DNA of 64,000 nucleotides. Origin: UBA8904 sp035448625 (GTDB lineage Bacteria; Desulfobacterota; Syntrophia; Syntrophales; Smithellaceae). The stretch covers positions 1 through 64,000 of the forward strand of contig DAOTJI010000002.1 of assembly GCA_035448625.1 (NCBI GenBank), in the 5' to 3' direction. The notes under the pieces are model-generated. The model was not told where the DNA came from. It saw nothing but the letters and a program-made list of their open reading frames with translations, and made no database searches. How positions within the stretch are numbered: the first letter of the stretch is position 1; every line of letters begins with the position of its first letter. This document shows, piece by piece, positions 51,303 through 60,670 of this stretch. Made by a program: the position numbers and the translations under genes.

Positions 51303-52037
51303 ATGAAAAAAGTATTGCGTAAAATCATCGAAATCGACGAAGGGCTGTGCGACGGATGCGGCCAGTGCGTTACGGGGTGTGAAGAAGGCGCCCTTAAGAT
51401 CATCGACGGAAAAGCCCGGGTCGTTTCGGAAACTTTTTGCGACGGGTTGGGCGCCTGCATCGGTCAATGCCCCACCGGGGCGCTCCGGATCGTCGAGCGC
51501 GAGGCATCACCTTTCGACGAAGAAGCCGTCAAAAAGCATTGGTCAACCGGTAAGCAGGAAACGATGCCCTGCGGCTGCCCTTCCCTTCAGATTCAAATGC
51601 CCGGCAAACCGTCCGCCTGTGAAGAGGCCAATCAGCCGAAGCGCCTGGAAGAGGGCGAAGAAGAATCGGCTCTTACCCACTGGCCCATACAAATCAAGCT
51701 GGTACCGGCTTTCGCTCCTTTCCTGAAAGGGGCCGATCTGCTGGTTTTGGCGGACTGCACGGCGGTCGCTTTTCCCATGCTGCATCGGAATCTGCTGAAA
51801 GGAAGGGTGGTGATGATGGGTTGCCCGAAATTCGACGATGCGCAGGAATACGTTCAAAAGTTTGCCGATATCTTTCGAACGGCGGACATCAAAAGCGTCA
51901 CCGTGGCCGTGATGGAAGTCCCCTGCTGTTCGGGCATGCCCGTCATCGTCCGAAAAGGCATGGAAGCGGCAAACAAAAAAATACCCCTGACCCGGATCGT
52001 GCTGAGCCTAAGAGGGAAAATCCTGAACCAAAGCTGA
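51303..52037 (+). CDS. 4Fe-4S ferredoxin-domain protein
   Basis: A 244-residue protein. Two ferredoxin-type motifs lie in the N-terminal third: CDGCGQCVTGCEEGAL and CDGLGACIGQCPTGAL. Further Cys appear at CGCPS, CTAVAF, GCPKF and PCCSGMP, the last typical of this family. Found in anaerobes next to HcpR-type regulators and hybrid-cluster protein genes; no hcp gene is in the window. AGGAGG lies 6 bases before ATG 51303; an earlier ATG at 51279 is less likely. Confidence 0.88.
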   Translation: MKKVLRKIIEIDEGLCDGCGQCVTGCEEGALKIIDGKARVVSETFCDGLGACIGQCPTGALRIVEREASPFDEEAVKKHWSTGKQETMPCGCPSLQIQMPGKPSACEEANQPKRLEEGEEESALTHWPIQIKLVPAFAPFLKGADLLVLADCTAVAFPMLHRNLLKGRVVMMGCPKFDDAQEYVQKFADIFRTADIKSVTVAVMEVPCCSGMPVIVRKGMEAANKKIPLTRIVLSLRGKILNQS

Positions 52038-52065
52038 CGGCTTTTGATCCGCCGAAAAGGATGAG

Positions 52066-52090
52066 CCGTCCCCGGAAACCCCGGGGACGG
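52066..52090. terminator. Bidirectional terminator
   Basis: Perfect 10-base arms CCGTCCCCGG and CCGGGGACGG around AAACC, placed between two convergent genes (ends 52037 and 52104). Confidence 0.8.
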
Positions 52091-52103
52091 CCGCCCCGCC
52101 TTT

Positions 52104-53279
52104 TCAGCGTTTTTTCGCGACGGGAACAAACTTCCCGGACACATCCAGAATCATCTCTTCCGAGGGAAGATCCTGAACCGAAAGAACGTTTTTCGGCTGC
52201 CGGTCCAGCCTGACCATTCGCACGGTTCTGCTGGTCTGGCTGTGGTAATAATAACGCTTGCGCTTCAGGTCCGCCACGGTCGTCCACATGGTCGAGTCCT
52301 GAATCTGCCCTTTTCCGGTCGGAGAAGCCGCAATGATCGACCCTTCAGGAATATCAAACTGGTTCAGAATCCGGAAAGTCCTGCCGAGGGCCTCATCCGG
52401 CCCGGACTGAACCTTCGGCATCGCCGAGTTTAAAAAAAACATGGCCCGGACAAACCGCGACGGCGGTGTGAAATCACCGGGCAATCCGATCGAGCCGGTG
52501 CCGTTCCCAAGTTTTTCGTAGGTCCTGCCGTTGAACACGGCGCTGTCCCTGCTCAATGTCTGCAATCCGATATAATTTTTCAGATTGGTCGTATGCCAGT
52601 CATAATCGGGATTGTTGGTGATGACGCCCACGCTGTCGAAGATTTTTGCCTTCCCCCCCTTGAACTCGACGATAATGGAAGCGCCCTTTTCGTCCGATAC
52701 GGCATAGTGGGCCTGCGGGCAGGTGCCGGGCTCGCACACGGGCCTGCCCTTGACCTTTAGGGTAAACTGGGCGACGTCCACCCGGCCCTGCTCCAGGGCT
52801 TCGCGGACTTCCTGCACGGTGGCGAAATTGCTCAGCACCCAGGATACGAAATCCGTATTGGCAATCGCCTTGTCGCTTCGGGGTTTATCGTTGTACTGCT
52901 CGTACCCCATGTGATAGAAGCAACCGCAGGCTAGTCCCTTCTCATTGATGCCGTCCGCGACCTCGTCCAAAACCGGCAGTTCGGGCCGGGCCGGACTCAT
53001 GCCCACATGCTGATACCGCGCCTTCCACTCAAATCCCGCGATGCCGTCTCCGCAGACGCCCATCTTACAGCTTTTGTAAGAATAGCCCTTGGGAACGGAA
53101 ATCAGACGCCAGCCGGTTACATCCGGTCCGAATTCCATCGTACGCGCATGAAAAGCGTACAAGTCTCCGTGCGCATCCTGAACGGAGAACGTCAAACCGG
53201 TGCAGGCCCCGGCTACGGAAAAAGCAAGAAGCACCAATACAAAAACCGCAAATACAACCGTTTTGATTTTAAAAAGCAT
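52104..53279 (-). CDS. Exported linear-amide C-N hydrolase (Ntn; choloylglycine hydrolase family)
   Basis: A 391-residue exported Ntn-hydrolase. The signal peptide ends at VAGA, leaving the nucleophile Cys of CTGLTFSVQDAHGDLYAFHARTMEFG as the mature N-terminus, as required in this family. NEKGLACGCFYHMGYEQY and the later VITNNPDYDWH support the penicillin V acylase/bile salt hydrolase type. Substrate could be an acylated amine such as N-acyl homoserine lactone or a bile-salt analogue; this is not resolved. AAAGGAGG lies 8 bases before ATG 53279. Confidence 0.88.
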   Translation of the reverse strand: MLFKIKTVVFAVFVLVLLAFSVAGACTGLTFSVQDAHGDLYAFHARTMEFGPDVTGWRLISVPKGYSYKSCKMGVCGDGIAGFEWKARYQHVGMSPARPELPVLDEVADGINEKGLACGCFYHMGYEQYNDKPRSDKAIANTDFVSWVLSNFATVQEVREALEQGRVDVAQFTLKVKGRPVCEPGTCPQAHYAVSDEKGASIIVEFKGGKAKIFDSVGVITNNPDYDWHTTNLKNYIGLQTLSRDSAVFNGRTYEKLGNGTGSIGLPGDFTPPSRFVRAMFFLNSAMPKVQSGPDEALGRTFRILNQFDIPEGSIIAASPTGKGQIQDSTMWTTVADLKRKRYYYHSQTSRTVRMVRLDRQPKNVLSVQDLPSEEMILDVSGKFVPVAKKR

Positions 53280-53325
53280 TACGTTTTCCTCCTTTGTAAA
53301 TTCAGCCAATCAGTCTCCTTCCCGT

Positions 53326-55584
53326 TTAAAAACGCTGGCCCACATTGAGATAGATGGACGAATGGCCCCGCTGGGCCTGACCATAGGCCAGGTAAACCGG
53401 CCCGAGGTACGTTTTGATGCCCAGGAAAATGCTTCCCGCCAGAATCAGGGACTCGAAATGGATGTCCGATCTCTTATTCCAGACATTGCCCGCCTCCGCC
53501 GACAGGCCGATGTACAGGGGCATCTTCAGTGCACCCATGCCGGCGGAGCCGATTTCCCGGTAGGCCACCAGGCGGGCCAGGCCGGTATGGCGTCCGTAGA
53601 TTTCATTGGTGGAAAAGCCGGACAGATTCAGGAAGCCGCCCAGCGGGAACGTGTCCTGAACGGCCGCACTGTCGTCATCCAGCATGGTTTTCATGTCGAG
53701 TGCGGGAATGAAGGTGTACTTGCCCCAGGTAAAAGCGGTCATCCAGTTGAACCCCAGGGCCTGTTCATCGATGTCCGAACCCAGCGCTTTTAAATCGTAA
53801 TTCCACATCAGGCCGGCGTCCGTTCCCCTGAGCGGGAAAATATAGTTGTCCAGTCTGCTGTAGGCGACAGAAGCCTGAACGCTGCCTCGATTATAGGTGT
53901 TTTCCGGAACGCTGGGGTCGCCGATGGCAATCTTCACATTGCCGTGCTCCCGGCGAAGGCCCACGCGCACCTCACCCCAGTTGCCGAATTGCCTGCCTGC
54001 GTCCAAGCCGAATTGAGCGGACTGGACGCGGTACTGCGTCAGGATGTCGCCCTTGTCGTTGTAGCTGTTGATGTTGCGCATGAGGTAGGCGGCATTGGCC
54101 GCGGCAAAATAGCTGAGCGAATAATCCAGCGGCTGATAAAGCTCGGTATACACGCGCGGGTTTTCGCCGATTCTCACCTCGGTGCGCCATTCTCCCGCCA
54201 GGCGGTTCAGGGCCGTCTTGGTAAACTGCGCGGACAGGGCGTAACTGCCGGATCCTTTGAAGTTGTCCTCCAGACCCAGGCCGAACCGGAAATAATTCGG
54301 CCCCCAAGCCTTATCGAACGGTTCGATCACCATCGCCGTGGACTTGTCTTTTTTGCGGATGTGGAAGTCCACGCGTTCAAAGGTATCGATGCCGTACACC
54401 CGGTCGATATTTTTTTTCAAGTCGGGCAGGTTCAGGGGCTCACCCGGTTTGATGTTCACATGAGCGGCGATCAAACCATCGGGGAACGACGACTTGTTGT
54501 CCACCTCCACCGCATCGATCACCGGCATCGGCCGGTCTTTTTTCCGCTGAACCTGGAGATAGGCGAGAAAATCGTCCTCCTTCACGGCCAGATGCGCGAG
54601 CTCGTGCTTCATCTCCTCGGCCTTCTTCCGGCCCGCCGCGACCGCGTCGGCCGCCTTAAAAAAATCACTGCTGCCGATCGCGCCCAAATCCGGACGAATC
54701 AGGATGTCTTTTTCCCGCATCGTGCGGATCTGCGCCTGGGTGTTGCGCTGAACCATGATGGAAGTCAACTGCGAGGTGATTCCGACGGAGGTGACCAACT
54801 CATCGCGGCGGCTCAATTCCTTGCTGATATCCACCACAATCACGACATCCGCACCCATCTGCCGCGCGATATCGATCGGCAGATTGTTGGCGACGCCGCC
54901 GTCCACCAGAAGTTTGCCGTCTATTTCCACCGGGGCGAACAAGGCGGGGATGGACATGCTGGCACGAATCGCCTTCACCAGCTCCCCTTTCCCCAAAATA
55001 ACGGCGTCGCCGGTTTCAATATCCGTGGCCACGGCCCGAAACGGAATATTCAGCCGGTTGAAATCGTCAATGCCTTCGGTGTGAATCAGCAGGGACTTCA
55101 GAATCAGATTGAGATTCTGCCCCTGAAGCAACCCTTTGGGCATGGTAAACTCACCGTCTTTGAATCCCAGGTCGAAGTCGATCAGAAAGTCGGCTGCGTC
55201 CCTCTTCCGGCGGAAGGTCATTTCGCTCGGGTCCGGCTTGTCCTTAAAGGCTTCATTCCACTGCATGCCGGTGATGAATTTTTCAAGCTCGGCAGGCGAC
55301 ATACCGGACGCGTAAATCCCGCCGACGATCGCTCCCATGCTGGTCCCCGCGATGCAGTAAATCGGGATTTTCATTTCTTCCAAGACCCCGATCACGCCCA
55401 CATGCGCCAGCCCGCGCGCGCCGCCTCCGCTCAGCACCAGACCAATCCGGGGACGCCCGTCCGGAACGGCCGGTCCGGCCTGAAGGTCGGACGCCGCGTA
55501 GAGATGAGCGGTGAAAATCAAGCTGAAAATCAGAATGCCAACTTTTAACGTTTTGCAGGAAGGATGGATGGTTCCCGTTTCCAT
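53326..55584 (-). CDS. Patatin-like phospholipase with outer-membrane barrel (type Vd secretion, PlpD-like)
   Basis: A 752-residue protein: signal peptide (to about 30), patatin domain with GGGARGLAHVG (oxyanion hole), GTSMGAIVGG (nucleophile Ser) and VDGGVANNLP (Asp), a POTRA-like domain (VIDAVEVDNKSSFPDGL), and a C-terminal 16-strand Omp85-type barrel ending VGQRF with final Phe. This is the PlpD/type Vd architecture, in which the barrel places the lipase at the cell surface. The Ntn hydrolase gene follows 47 bases downstream on the same strand. Confidence 0.92.
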   Translation of the reverse strand: METGTIHPSCKTLKVGILIFSLIFTAHLYAASDLQAGPAVPDGRPRIGLVLSGGGARGLAHVGVIGVLEEMKIPIYCIAGTSMGAIVGGIYASGMSPAELEKFITGMQWNEAFKDKPDPSEMTFRRKRDAADFLIDFDLGFKDGEFTMPKGLLQGQNLNLILKSLLIHTEGIDDFNRLNIPFRAVATDIETGDAVILGKGELVKAIRASMSIPALFAPVEIDGKLLVDGGVANNLPIDIARQMGADVVIVVDISKELSRRDELVTSVGITSQLTSIMVQRNTQAQIRTMREKDILIRPDLGAIGSSDFFKAADAVAAGRKKAEEMKHELAHLAVKEDDFLAYLQVQRKKDRPMPVIDAVEVDNKSSFPDGLIAAHVNIKPGEPLNLPDLKKNIDRVYGIDTFERVDFHIRKKDKSTAMVIEPFDKAWGPNYFRFGLGLEDNFKGSGSYALSAQFTKTALNRLAGEWRTEVRIGENPRVYTELYQPLDYSLSYFAAANAAYLMRNINSYNDKGDILTQYRVQSAQFGLDAGRQFGNWGEVRVGLRREHGNVKIAIGDPSVPENTYNRGSVQASVAYSRLDNYIFPLRGTDAGLMWNYDLKALGSDIDEQALGFNWMTAFTWGKYTFIPALDMKTMLDDDSAAVQDTFPLGGFLNLSGFSTNEIYGRHTGLARLVAYREIGSAGMGALKMPLYIGLSAEAGNVWNKRSDIHFESLILAGSIFLGIKTYLGPVYLAYGQAQRGHSSIYLNVGQRF

Positions 55585-55609
55585 GGATGTTCCCTCCGAT
55601 GGCCGTCGT

Positions 55610-56200
55610 TTAAGATGGATGGTTCAGGTCACCCGGGTGCCGGCGGGGGGATCCCGCCGCTTCCCGGTATGCGGGAGGCACCCTTCCCGCCGCATCAAGC
55701 GGAATTCCTTCCCGTTCCAGCAGGCGCTTTTTCATTTCGGCGCCGCCGCCAAAATGTCCTGTCGTCCCGTCGGCCCGGATCACGCGATGGCAGGGAATCA
55801 CAAGCGGAAAAGGATTTTTCGCCATCACGGAACCCACCGCCCGGGCCGCTCGCGGAAATCCGGCCCTGGCCGCCAGACCGGAATACGTGCAGACTTTCCC
55901 GCGGGGGATGAGAAGGGTTTGCTTTAACACCCGCACCGAGAATTTGGTCAATCCGGATAAATGAATCAATGATAAATCCACACGGTTTTCTATCCCCTGG
56001 TACAAATCACTGATGAGACGATCCAGTCCGCCGGAAATCCCGCTCGGACTTTTGCAGGCGGCCGGAAAATCCCGGAGGATTCTTTGGATCATCTTTCCTC
56101 TGCCCGGAAGATAAATCCGTTCCAGCCGGTATTGCCTCCCTGCCGCCGTCCACACCCATCCGATTTCGTCATTTTCGACCTTGATGATTTGGTAAAACAT
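55610..56200 (-). CDS. Methylated-DNA--protein-cysteine methyltransferase
   Basis: About 196 residues. The C-terminal domain has the active-site PCHRVI, the recognition helix FSVRVLKQTLLIPRGKVCTYSGLAARAG and the Asn hinge AVGSVMAKNP. It transfers alkyl groups from O6-alkylguanine to its own Cys. N-terminal domain is short (about 90 residues) and variable, as usual in Ogt/MGMT. Start MFYQIIKVEN at 56200 is preferred over 56296 by domain length. Confidence 0.92.
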   Translation of the reverse strand: MFYQIIKVENDEIGWVWTAAGRQYRLERIYLPGRGKMIQRILRDFPAACKSPSGISGGLDRLISDLYQGIENRVDLSLIHLSGLTKFSVRVLKQTLLIPRGKVCTYSGLAARAGFPRAARAVGSVMAKNPFPLVIPCHRVIRADGTTGHFGGGAEMKKRLLEREGIPLDAAGRVPPAYREAAGSPRRHPGDLNHPS

Positions 56201-56336
56201 AAGACGCCTCGTATAGGTATTTAGGCTGAACACCGAAGGTTGATGTTGTGGATCTTCGGCATTTTTATTTTTTCCCGCACCTACGCTGCGAAACAAAGAA
56301 TAGCGGATCCCTTGTCCAAGAGCTTGCCTTCAGCCT

Positions 56337-56894
56337 TTATCCCATATGTTCGATCAAAATTTTCACTCCGATGCCGATCAGAACCAGACCGCCCAGAATT
56401 TCAACTTTTTTGCCAAAGAGACTCGCCAGCGTTTTGCCGAAAAGCATGCCGGCGGCCGTCATCAGGAAGCAGACCAGGCCGATCATCGCAGCCGGAAACA
56501 CAATCGGCATCCTCAGAAGAGAAAAACTGAACCCCACCGCCAGCGCGTCAATGCTGGTTGCAATCGAAAGCAGAAAGAGCGGCCAGCCGCGCGTCCGATC
56601 TTCTTTTTCCTCATCGCTTTCGGCTTCAAATCCTTCCCATATCATTTTTCCGCCGACCACCGCCAAAAGCGCGAAAGCAACCCAGTGATCGAAGGACTGG
56701 ATCAGTCCGACCACCGTCGAACCGGCCAACCAGCCGATCAGCGGCATCAAAAACTGAAAGAGACCGAATGCAAAAGACAGCCGCAGAACCGGCGGCCAGG
56801 ACTTTTTATGATGGGTAGAGCCGATGCCGATCGCCACAGAAAAAGCATCCACGCCAAGGCCTACCGCCAGAAGCAATATGGTTGTCAGGCTCAT
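56337..56894 (-). CDS. mntP: MntP-like manganese efflux pump
   Basis: A 185-residue membrane protein with six transmembrane segments in two repeats. Each repeat carries an acidic motif: GLGVDAFSVAIGIG in helix 1 and SIATSIDALAVGFSFS in helix 4. MntP exports Mn2+. ATG at 56894 matches the family start; a GTG at 56906 has AGGA 4 bases upstream and may add four residues. Confidence 0.9.
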   Translation of the reverse strand: MSLTTILLLAVGLGVDAFSVAIGIGSTHHKKSWPPVLRLSFAFGLFQFLMPLIGWLAGSTVVGLIQSFDHWVAFALLAVVGGKMIWEGFEAESDEEKEDRTRGWPLFLLSIATSIDALAVGFSFSLLRMPIVFPAAMIGLVCFLMTAAGMLFGKTLASLFGKKVEILGGLVLIGIGVKILIEHMG

Positions 56895-57039
56895 ATACAA
56901 CAGCACTCTTTCCTACAGCGATCTCGGCGGATTCTATAGCCACAGGACAGTTTAAAAGTAAATAGGCACATGAACCCTTTTCCCGGGCGGTCTCCTGACG
57001 GTTGCCGACTCTTTGATCGCGTTGCGACGGCAAGGGGTG

Positions 57040-57139
57040 NNNNNNNNNNNNNNNNNNNNNNNNNNNNNNNNNNNNNNNNNNNNNNNNNNNNNNNNNNNNN
57101 NNNNNNNNNNNNNNNNNNNNNNNNNNNNNNNNNNNNNNN
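57040..57139. other. Assembly gap of 100 N
   Basis: Second placeholder gap, in a gene-free stretch between mntP and the binding-protein gene (56907-57271). The flanking bases show no recognisable gene; a small gene or an RNA could be hidden in the gap. Confidence 0.99.
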
Positions 57140-57208
57140 TGTTCGTCAAGCAGAAATCCGCTGAGCCCGCGGGAAAGGAAGGACGTCGGATGTTGCGTTG
57201 CAAAGGAA

Positions 57209-57247
57209 TCATCGGGTCGCAACCCGAACGGCGTTGCGACCCGATGA
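57209..57247 (-). terminator. Long hairpin after the binding-protein gene
   Basis: Perfect 15-base arms TCATCGGGTCGCAAC and its complement around CCGAACGGC, 25 bases past the stop of the binding-protein gene. A weak T-rich run (TTCCTTTG) follows on the reverse strand. Confidence 0.75.
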
Positions 57248-57271
57248 AGGGAAAGCGAATCCCTCTAAATG

Positions 57272-58735
57272 CTACTGACCCCAGCCGTTCTTTCCTTTGC
57301 AGCGATCGAGTTTCTGATCCATCTCGGGAAGCACCTTGGCGGCGGGAACCTTGTAAACCGGTCCTGTGTAAGAGGCGTTTTTAAACCAGTAGTAGGGAGG
57401 AATGTTCATCGAAATCTTCTGCCGTTCAGGCGGCACGTATTCGGTGACCCCCAGGTCCATGATCGCCTTGTGATCGCAGGCCCTCATCTTGACGACCTTG
57501 CCGTTGACATACTCGAAACTGTCGTTCTCCCAGACCTTGATGATCTTTTCCGGATCGGTGCTCTGAGCTCGCTCAACGACGCTCATGGCCCAGTAAGTGG
57601 TCATGACCCACGCGGCGGCATTGGCCGTGAAATGCTGAAAAGCAATGCTGCTGTAGGGCGGGGTTTTCCACTTCTTCTGCTGTTCCTTCCACGCGGTATA
57701 CATTTTGATATGTTCCTTGGTTTTGAAGAAAGGCGTGGTGTCGTAGTAGGCGCTGATATTGGTCAGGCCTTTGGTGCCTTCAACGCCCGTTTCGTTGAGA
57801 TAATTGGGTTCGTCCACGTAAACGTTGGCAAAAGGCAGCATAATGCCCATCTGGCGCGCCTGCTTCAGAAGGTTGCCCGCGTCGGGGAGCCAATCGCCCG
57901 TGAAGATGACTTCGGCGCCGGACATCTTGATCTTGGTGAGATAAGGAGCATAGTCCGTCAGGAAAAGCTTATGAAAATCTTCACCCACAATTTCCGCTTC
58001 CGGGTAATATTCTTTCAGCCCATTCTTGAAATCTTGTGCAAACTGACGACCGAAGGCGTAATCCTGATTGAGGATGTAGAATTTTTTCTCCTTTTTGCGA
58101 ATCTGACCGTAATAATAGGCCAGACCGCGAGCAACGGAAGCGGTGGAGAAGGTGGCATGGAAAGCATAAGGAGAGAAGTTGGTGGCGTCCTGTAAATCAT
58201 CGGACATGCACGTGGCATTGATCGCGATAATTTTGTACTTTCTGGCCGTTTCATTGATGATCTTCATGAAATGACTGCCGTCGGTCCCCCAGAAAAAATG
58301 CACTTTTTCCTGCAGGGCCATGCGTTCGGTGACTTTTTTGCATTGGTCCACTTTGGACTGGTGATCGGCTTTGATCACTTCGATGAGTTTCTTTTTGCCG
58401 TCCACCAGAAGGCCGCCCCGCTTGTTGATGTCGTGAGCCACCCATTGCACCATGGCGTAGTAAATCTGACCGTTGTAGGCGCTGGGACCGGAGAAAGCCG
58501 CGACGACGGCGATTTTAATCGTATCGCCGGAGGGGGTGACGGGAGCCCCGGGATCAAAATCCGACATATCCGACATTTTCTTGACGTCAAAAGAGGCGGC
58601 TGCGGAGGGTTTGGGGGCTTTTGAGGCTTTGTCCGCTTTTTTAGCCGAAAACGCGATGGACGGATTGAACGCGACCAGCGTAATGACAACCAGTGCAAGA
58701 AAAACAACTGAAAGACACTTACCAATCTGCTTCAT
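57272..58735 (-). CDS. Branched-chain amino acid-type ABC transporter substrate-binding protein
   Basis: A 487-residue periplasmic binding protein of the Peripla_BP_6/LivK type. The signal peptide ends about residue 30 (AFSA). Then an Ala/Lys/Pro linker, and the binding fold: IKIAVVAAFSGPSAYNGQIYYAMVQWVAHDINKRGG split over the N-terminal lobe, FFWGTDGSHFMKIINETA, and YILNQDYAFGRQFAQDF. Permease and ATPase genes are not nearby. In such anaerobes these orphan proteins bind amino acids, amides or aromatic acids; the ligand is unknown. Confidence 0.9.
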   Translation of the reverse strand: MKQIGKCLSVVFLALVVITLVAFNPSIAFSAKKADKASKAPKPSAAASFDVKKMSDMSDFDPGAPVTPSGDTIKIAVVAAFSGPSAYNGQIYYAMVQWVAHDINKRGGLLVDGKKKLIEVIKADHQSKVDQCKKVTERMALQEKVHFFWGTDGSHFMKIINETARKYKIIAINATCMSDDLQDATNFSPYAFHATFSTASVARGLAYYYGQIRKKEKKFYILNQDYAFGRQFAQDFKNGLKEYYPEAEIVGEDFHKLFLTDYAPYLTKIKMSGAEVIFTGDWLPDAGNLLKQARQMGIMLPFANVYVDEPNYLNETGVEGTKGLTNISAYYDTTPFFKTKEHIKMYTAWKEQQKKWKTPPYSSIAFQHFTANAAAWVMTTYWAMSVVERAQSTDPEKIIKVWENDSFEYVNGKVVKMRACDHKAIMDLGVTEYVPPERQKISMNIPPYYWFKNASYTGPVYKVPAAKVLPEMDQKLDRCKGKNGWGQ

Positions 58736-59068
58736 CTGACTTTCCTCCCGATTATCTGCTGATTCCGCAAGAGGTCCACGTTTTGTATTTTCCAGAGGCG
58801 TCGGTACCCGGGGATACCGCAGTGTCTCACATCCCGCTTTTGCCGGGATTGGAATCCGGGATCCATCTTACGGTTTCATGTTATCATTACCCCGGATGGC
58901 CAAGCAATCATGTGGCAACGGTGATGCAGTCTGGTCAACATAAAACGTTTCATGGTGCTCTTTGAACTTTATATTGAATCACGGTCGATAGTTTCGAGTT
59001 ATAAAAGTTCATTATGATCAATCGATTACGACGGTTATTCAATAAAATACGGATTTTTGTTTGATTCC
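58736..59068. promoter_or_regulatory. Intergenic region with near-palindrome
   Basis: No gene is seen in these 333 bases. CATAAAACGTTTCATG at 58939-58954 is a 16-base palindrome with one mismatched pair; its TAAAACG core recalls the TetR-type sites upstream of the SDR and tetR genes but has a different spacing. Confidence 0.3.
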
Positions 59069-59836
59069 TTATGAGTGAATGGCCTGGCCGCCTCCAATAA
59101 CCATTTCCCTTCCCGTCATAAACGATGCTTCTTCAGAACACATCCACAGCACGGCCCCGGCGATTTCTTCCGGCTTGCCGAACCGCTTCATGGGAATCAT
59201 CGCCAGGGTCAGATCCTTGATGCGGGGATTGTCTTTCCAGGGTTCTTCGAGCATGGGCGTATGGATGAATCCCGGGCAGACGGCGTTGATGCGCACGTTT
59301 TTGTGAGCGTAATCCAGCGCGGCGGCACGGGTCAGCCCCAGCACGGCGTGTTTGCTGGCCGCGTAAATCGACAGACCGACTTCCGTGCAAATGCCGGCGA
59401 TGGACGAATTGTTCACGATCGCGCCGCCTTCTTTCACCATCAGCGGAATTTCATGTTTCATACAGAACCAGACGCCCTTTACATTCGTGCTCATCATCTG
59501 GTTCCATTCCTCCATCGTCGTGTTGACGAACCGCCGCATCGACGAAGAGCTGACCCCCGCGTTGTTGAAAGCGCAGTCCAGCCGGCCATATTCATCCCTG
59601 ATGATGCGGAAAAGGTTTTCGATGTCCTGTTTTTGCCTGACGTCGGTTCGAATAAACCGCGCCCGGCCTTTTTCATTGTGTATTTCTTCAACAACGGCCC
59701 GGCCTGCATCCTCTCTGCGGGCCGCGATCACAACCACGGCGCCCTCGCGGCCAAACGCCTTCGCGGTGGCGCGGCCGATGCCTGAATTTCCGCCGGTAAC
59801 CAAAACCACTTTATCCTGGAATCTGTTCGATCTCAA
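59069..59836 (-). CDS. Short-chain dehydrogenase/reductase (SDR), downstream copy
   Basis: A 255-residue classical SDR. Cofactor loop TGGNSGIGRATAKAF, NNAGVSS, catalytic Ser in VNNSSIAG and Y-x3-K in IYAASKHAVLG are visible. R after AARR suggests NADPH preference, but this is weak evidence. TTG 59836 is taken as start, with AAAGGAG 7 bases upstream; the next gene copy uses the same start type. Its closest relative is the next SDR, so the pair arose by duplication. In syntrophs such SDRs oxidise hydroxyacyl-CoA or alcohols. Confidence 0.9.
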   Translation of the reverse strand: MRSNRFQDKVVLVTGGNSGIGRATAKAFGREGAVVVIAARREDAGRAVVEEIHNEKGRARFIRTDVRQKQDIENLFRIIRDEYGRLDCAFNNAGVSSSSMRRFVNTTMEEWNQMMSTNVKGVWFCMKHEIPLMVKEGGAIVNNSSIAGICTEVGLSIYAASKHAVLGLTRAAALDYAHKNVRINAVCPGFIHTPMLEEPWKDNPRIKDLTLAMIPMKRFGKPEEIAGAVLWMCSEEASFMTGREMVIGGGQAIHS

Positions 59837-59865
59837 AGAGTCTCTCCTTTCTTGCGCCCGTCCGC

Positions 59866-60636
59866 TCAGGATGAAACGCCCTGGCCTCCGGCAACCGCCA
59901 GTTCTTTTCCCGTCATAAACGCGGATGCATCGGAACAAAGCCACAGCACGGCACCGGCGATTTCTTCCGGCTCGCCGGTTCTTCTCATGGGGGTTTTGGC
60001 CAGAAGCATCTCCTTCATCCGGGGAAAGCGGCCCATGGGGCCTTCCAGCATTTCCGTGCGGATGGGGCCCGGACAGACGGCGTTAACGCGGATATTTTTA
60101 CCGGCGTATTCCAGCGCGGCGGTTTTCGTGAGGCCGAGAATGCCGTGTTTGCTGGCGCAGTAACCGGCCAAACCGTATTCGCCCGTCATGCCGAGGATGG
60201 ATGCGGTGTTTACAATGACGCCGCCGCCCTGACGGATCATGACGGCAAGCTCCTGTTTCATGCACAGCCAGGTTCCGCGGAGATTTGTGTTGAGCACATC
60301 ATCCCATTCCTCTTCGGGAATTTTGGCGGCGGGCGGCATGGTCCCTGAACTGATGCCGGCATTGTTGAAAGCATAATCGAGGCGTTTGCAGCGGGATAAG
60401 ATGTCGTTGAACAGACGGTCGATTTCGTCGGAAATCCGGATATCCGTTTTGACAAAAACAGCGTCGCCGCCGTTGCTTTTTATTTCATCGACAACCTGAT
60501 GGCCGAGGGTTTCCCGCCGGGCGGCAATGACGACGAAAGCGCCCTCGCGGGCAAATGCTTTGGCCGTGGCGCATCCGATGCCGGATGTACCGCCCGTAAC
60601 CAGAACGACTTTGTTTTCGAATCTTCTGATTTCCAA
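59866..60636 (-). CDS. Short-chain dehydrogenase/reductase (SDR), upstream copy
   Basis: A 256-residue SDR paralogous to the downstream gene: TGGTSGIGCATAKAF, FNNAGISSG, NTASILGMTG (Ser) and YCASKHGILGL (Tyr-x3-Lys). TTG 60636 has GGAGG 7-8 bases upstream and aligns with the start of the sister gene; a TTG at 60672 lies in the operator palindrome and is unlikely. The operator at 60671-60694 lies 35 bases upstream. It is first gene of the two-gene unit. Confidence 0.9.
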   Translation of the reverse strand: MEIRRFENKVVLVTGGTSGIGCATAKAFAREGAFVVIAARRETLGHQVVDEIKSNGGDAVFVKTDIRISDEIDRLFNDILSRCKRLDYAFNNAGISSGTMPPAAKIPEEEWDDVLNTNLRGTWLCMKQELAVMIRQGGGVIVNTASILGMTGEYGLAGYCASKHGILGLTKTAALEYAGKNIRVNAVCPGPIRTEMLEGPMGRFPRMKEMLLAKTPMRRTGEPEEIAGAVLWLCSDASAFMTGKELAVAGGQGVSS

Positions 60637-60670
60637 AAAACTTTCCTCCCGCGCCGTATTTTGATTTGAC

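Noticed and set aside
53944..55548. 534-codon forward frame opposite the patatin gene
   Set aside because: Shadow frame; the reverse strand encodes a full type Vd protein with catalytic motifs and a terminal Phe.
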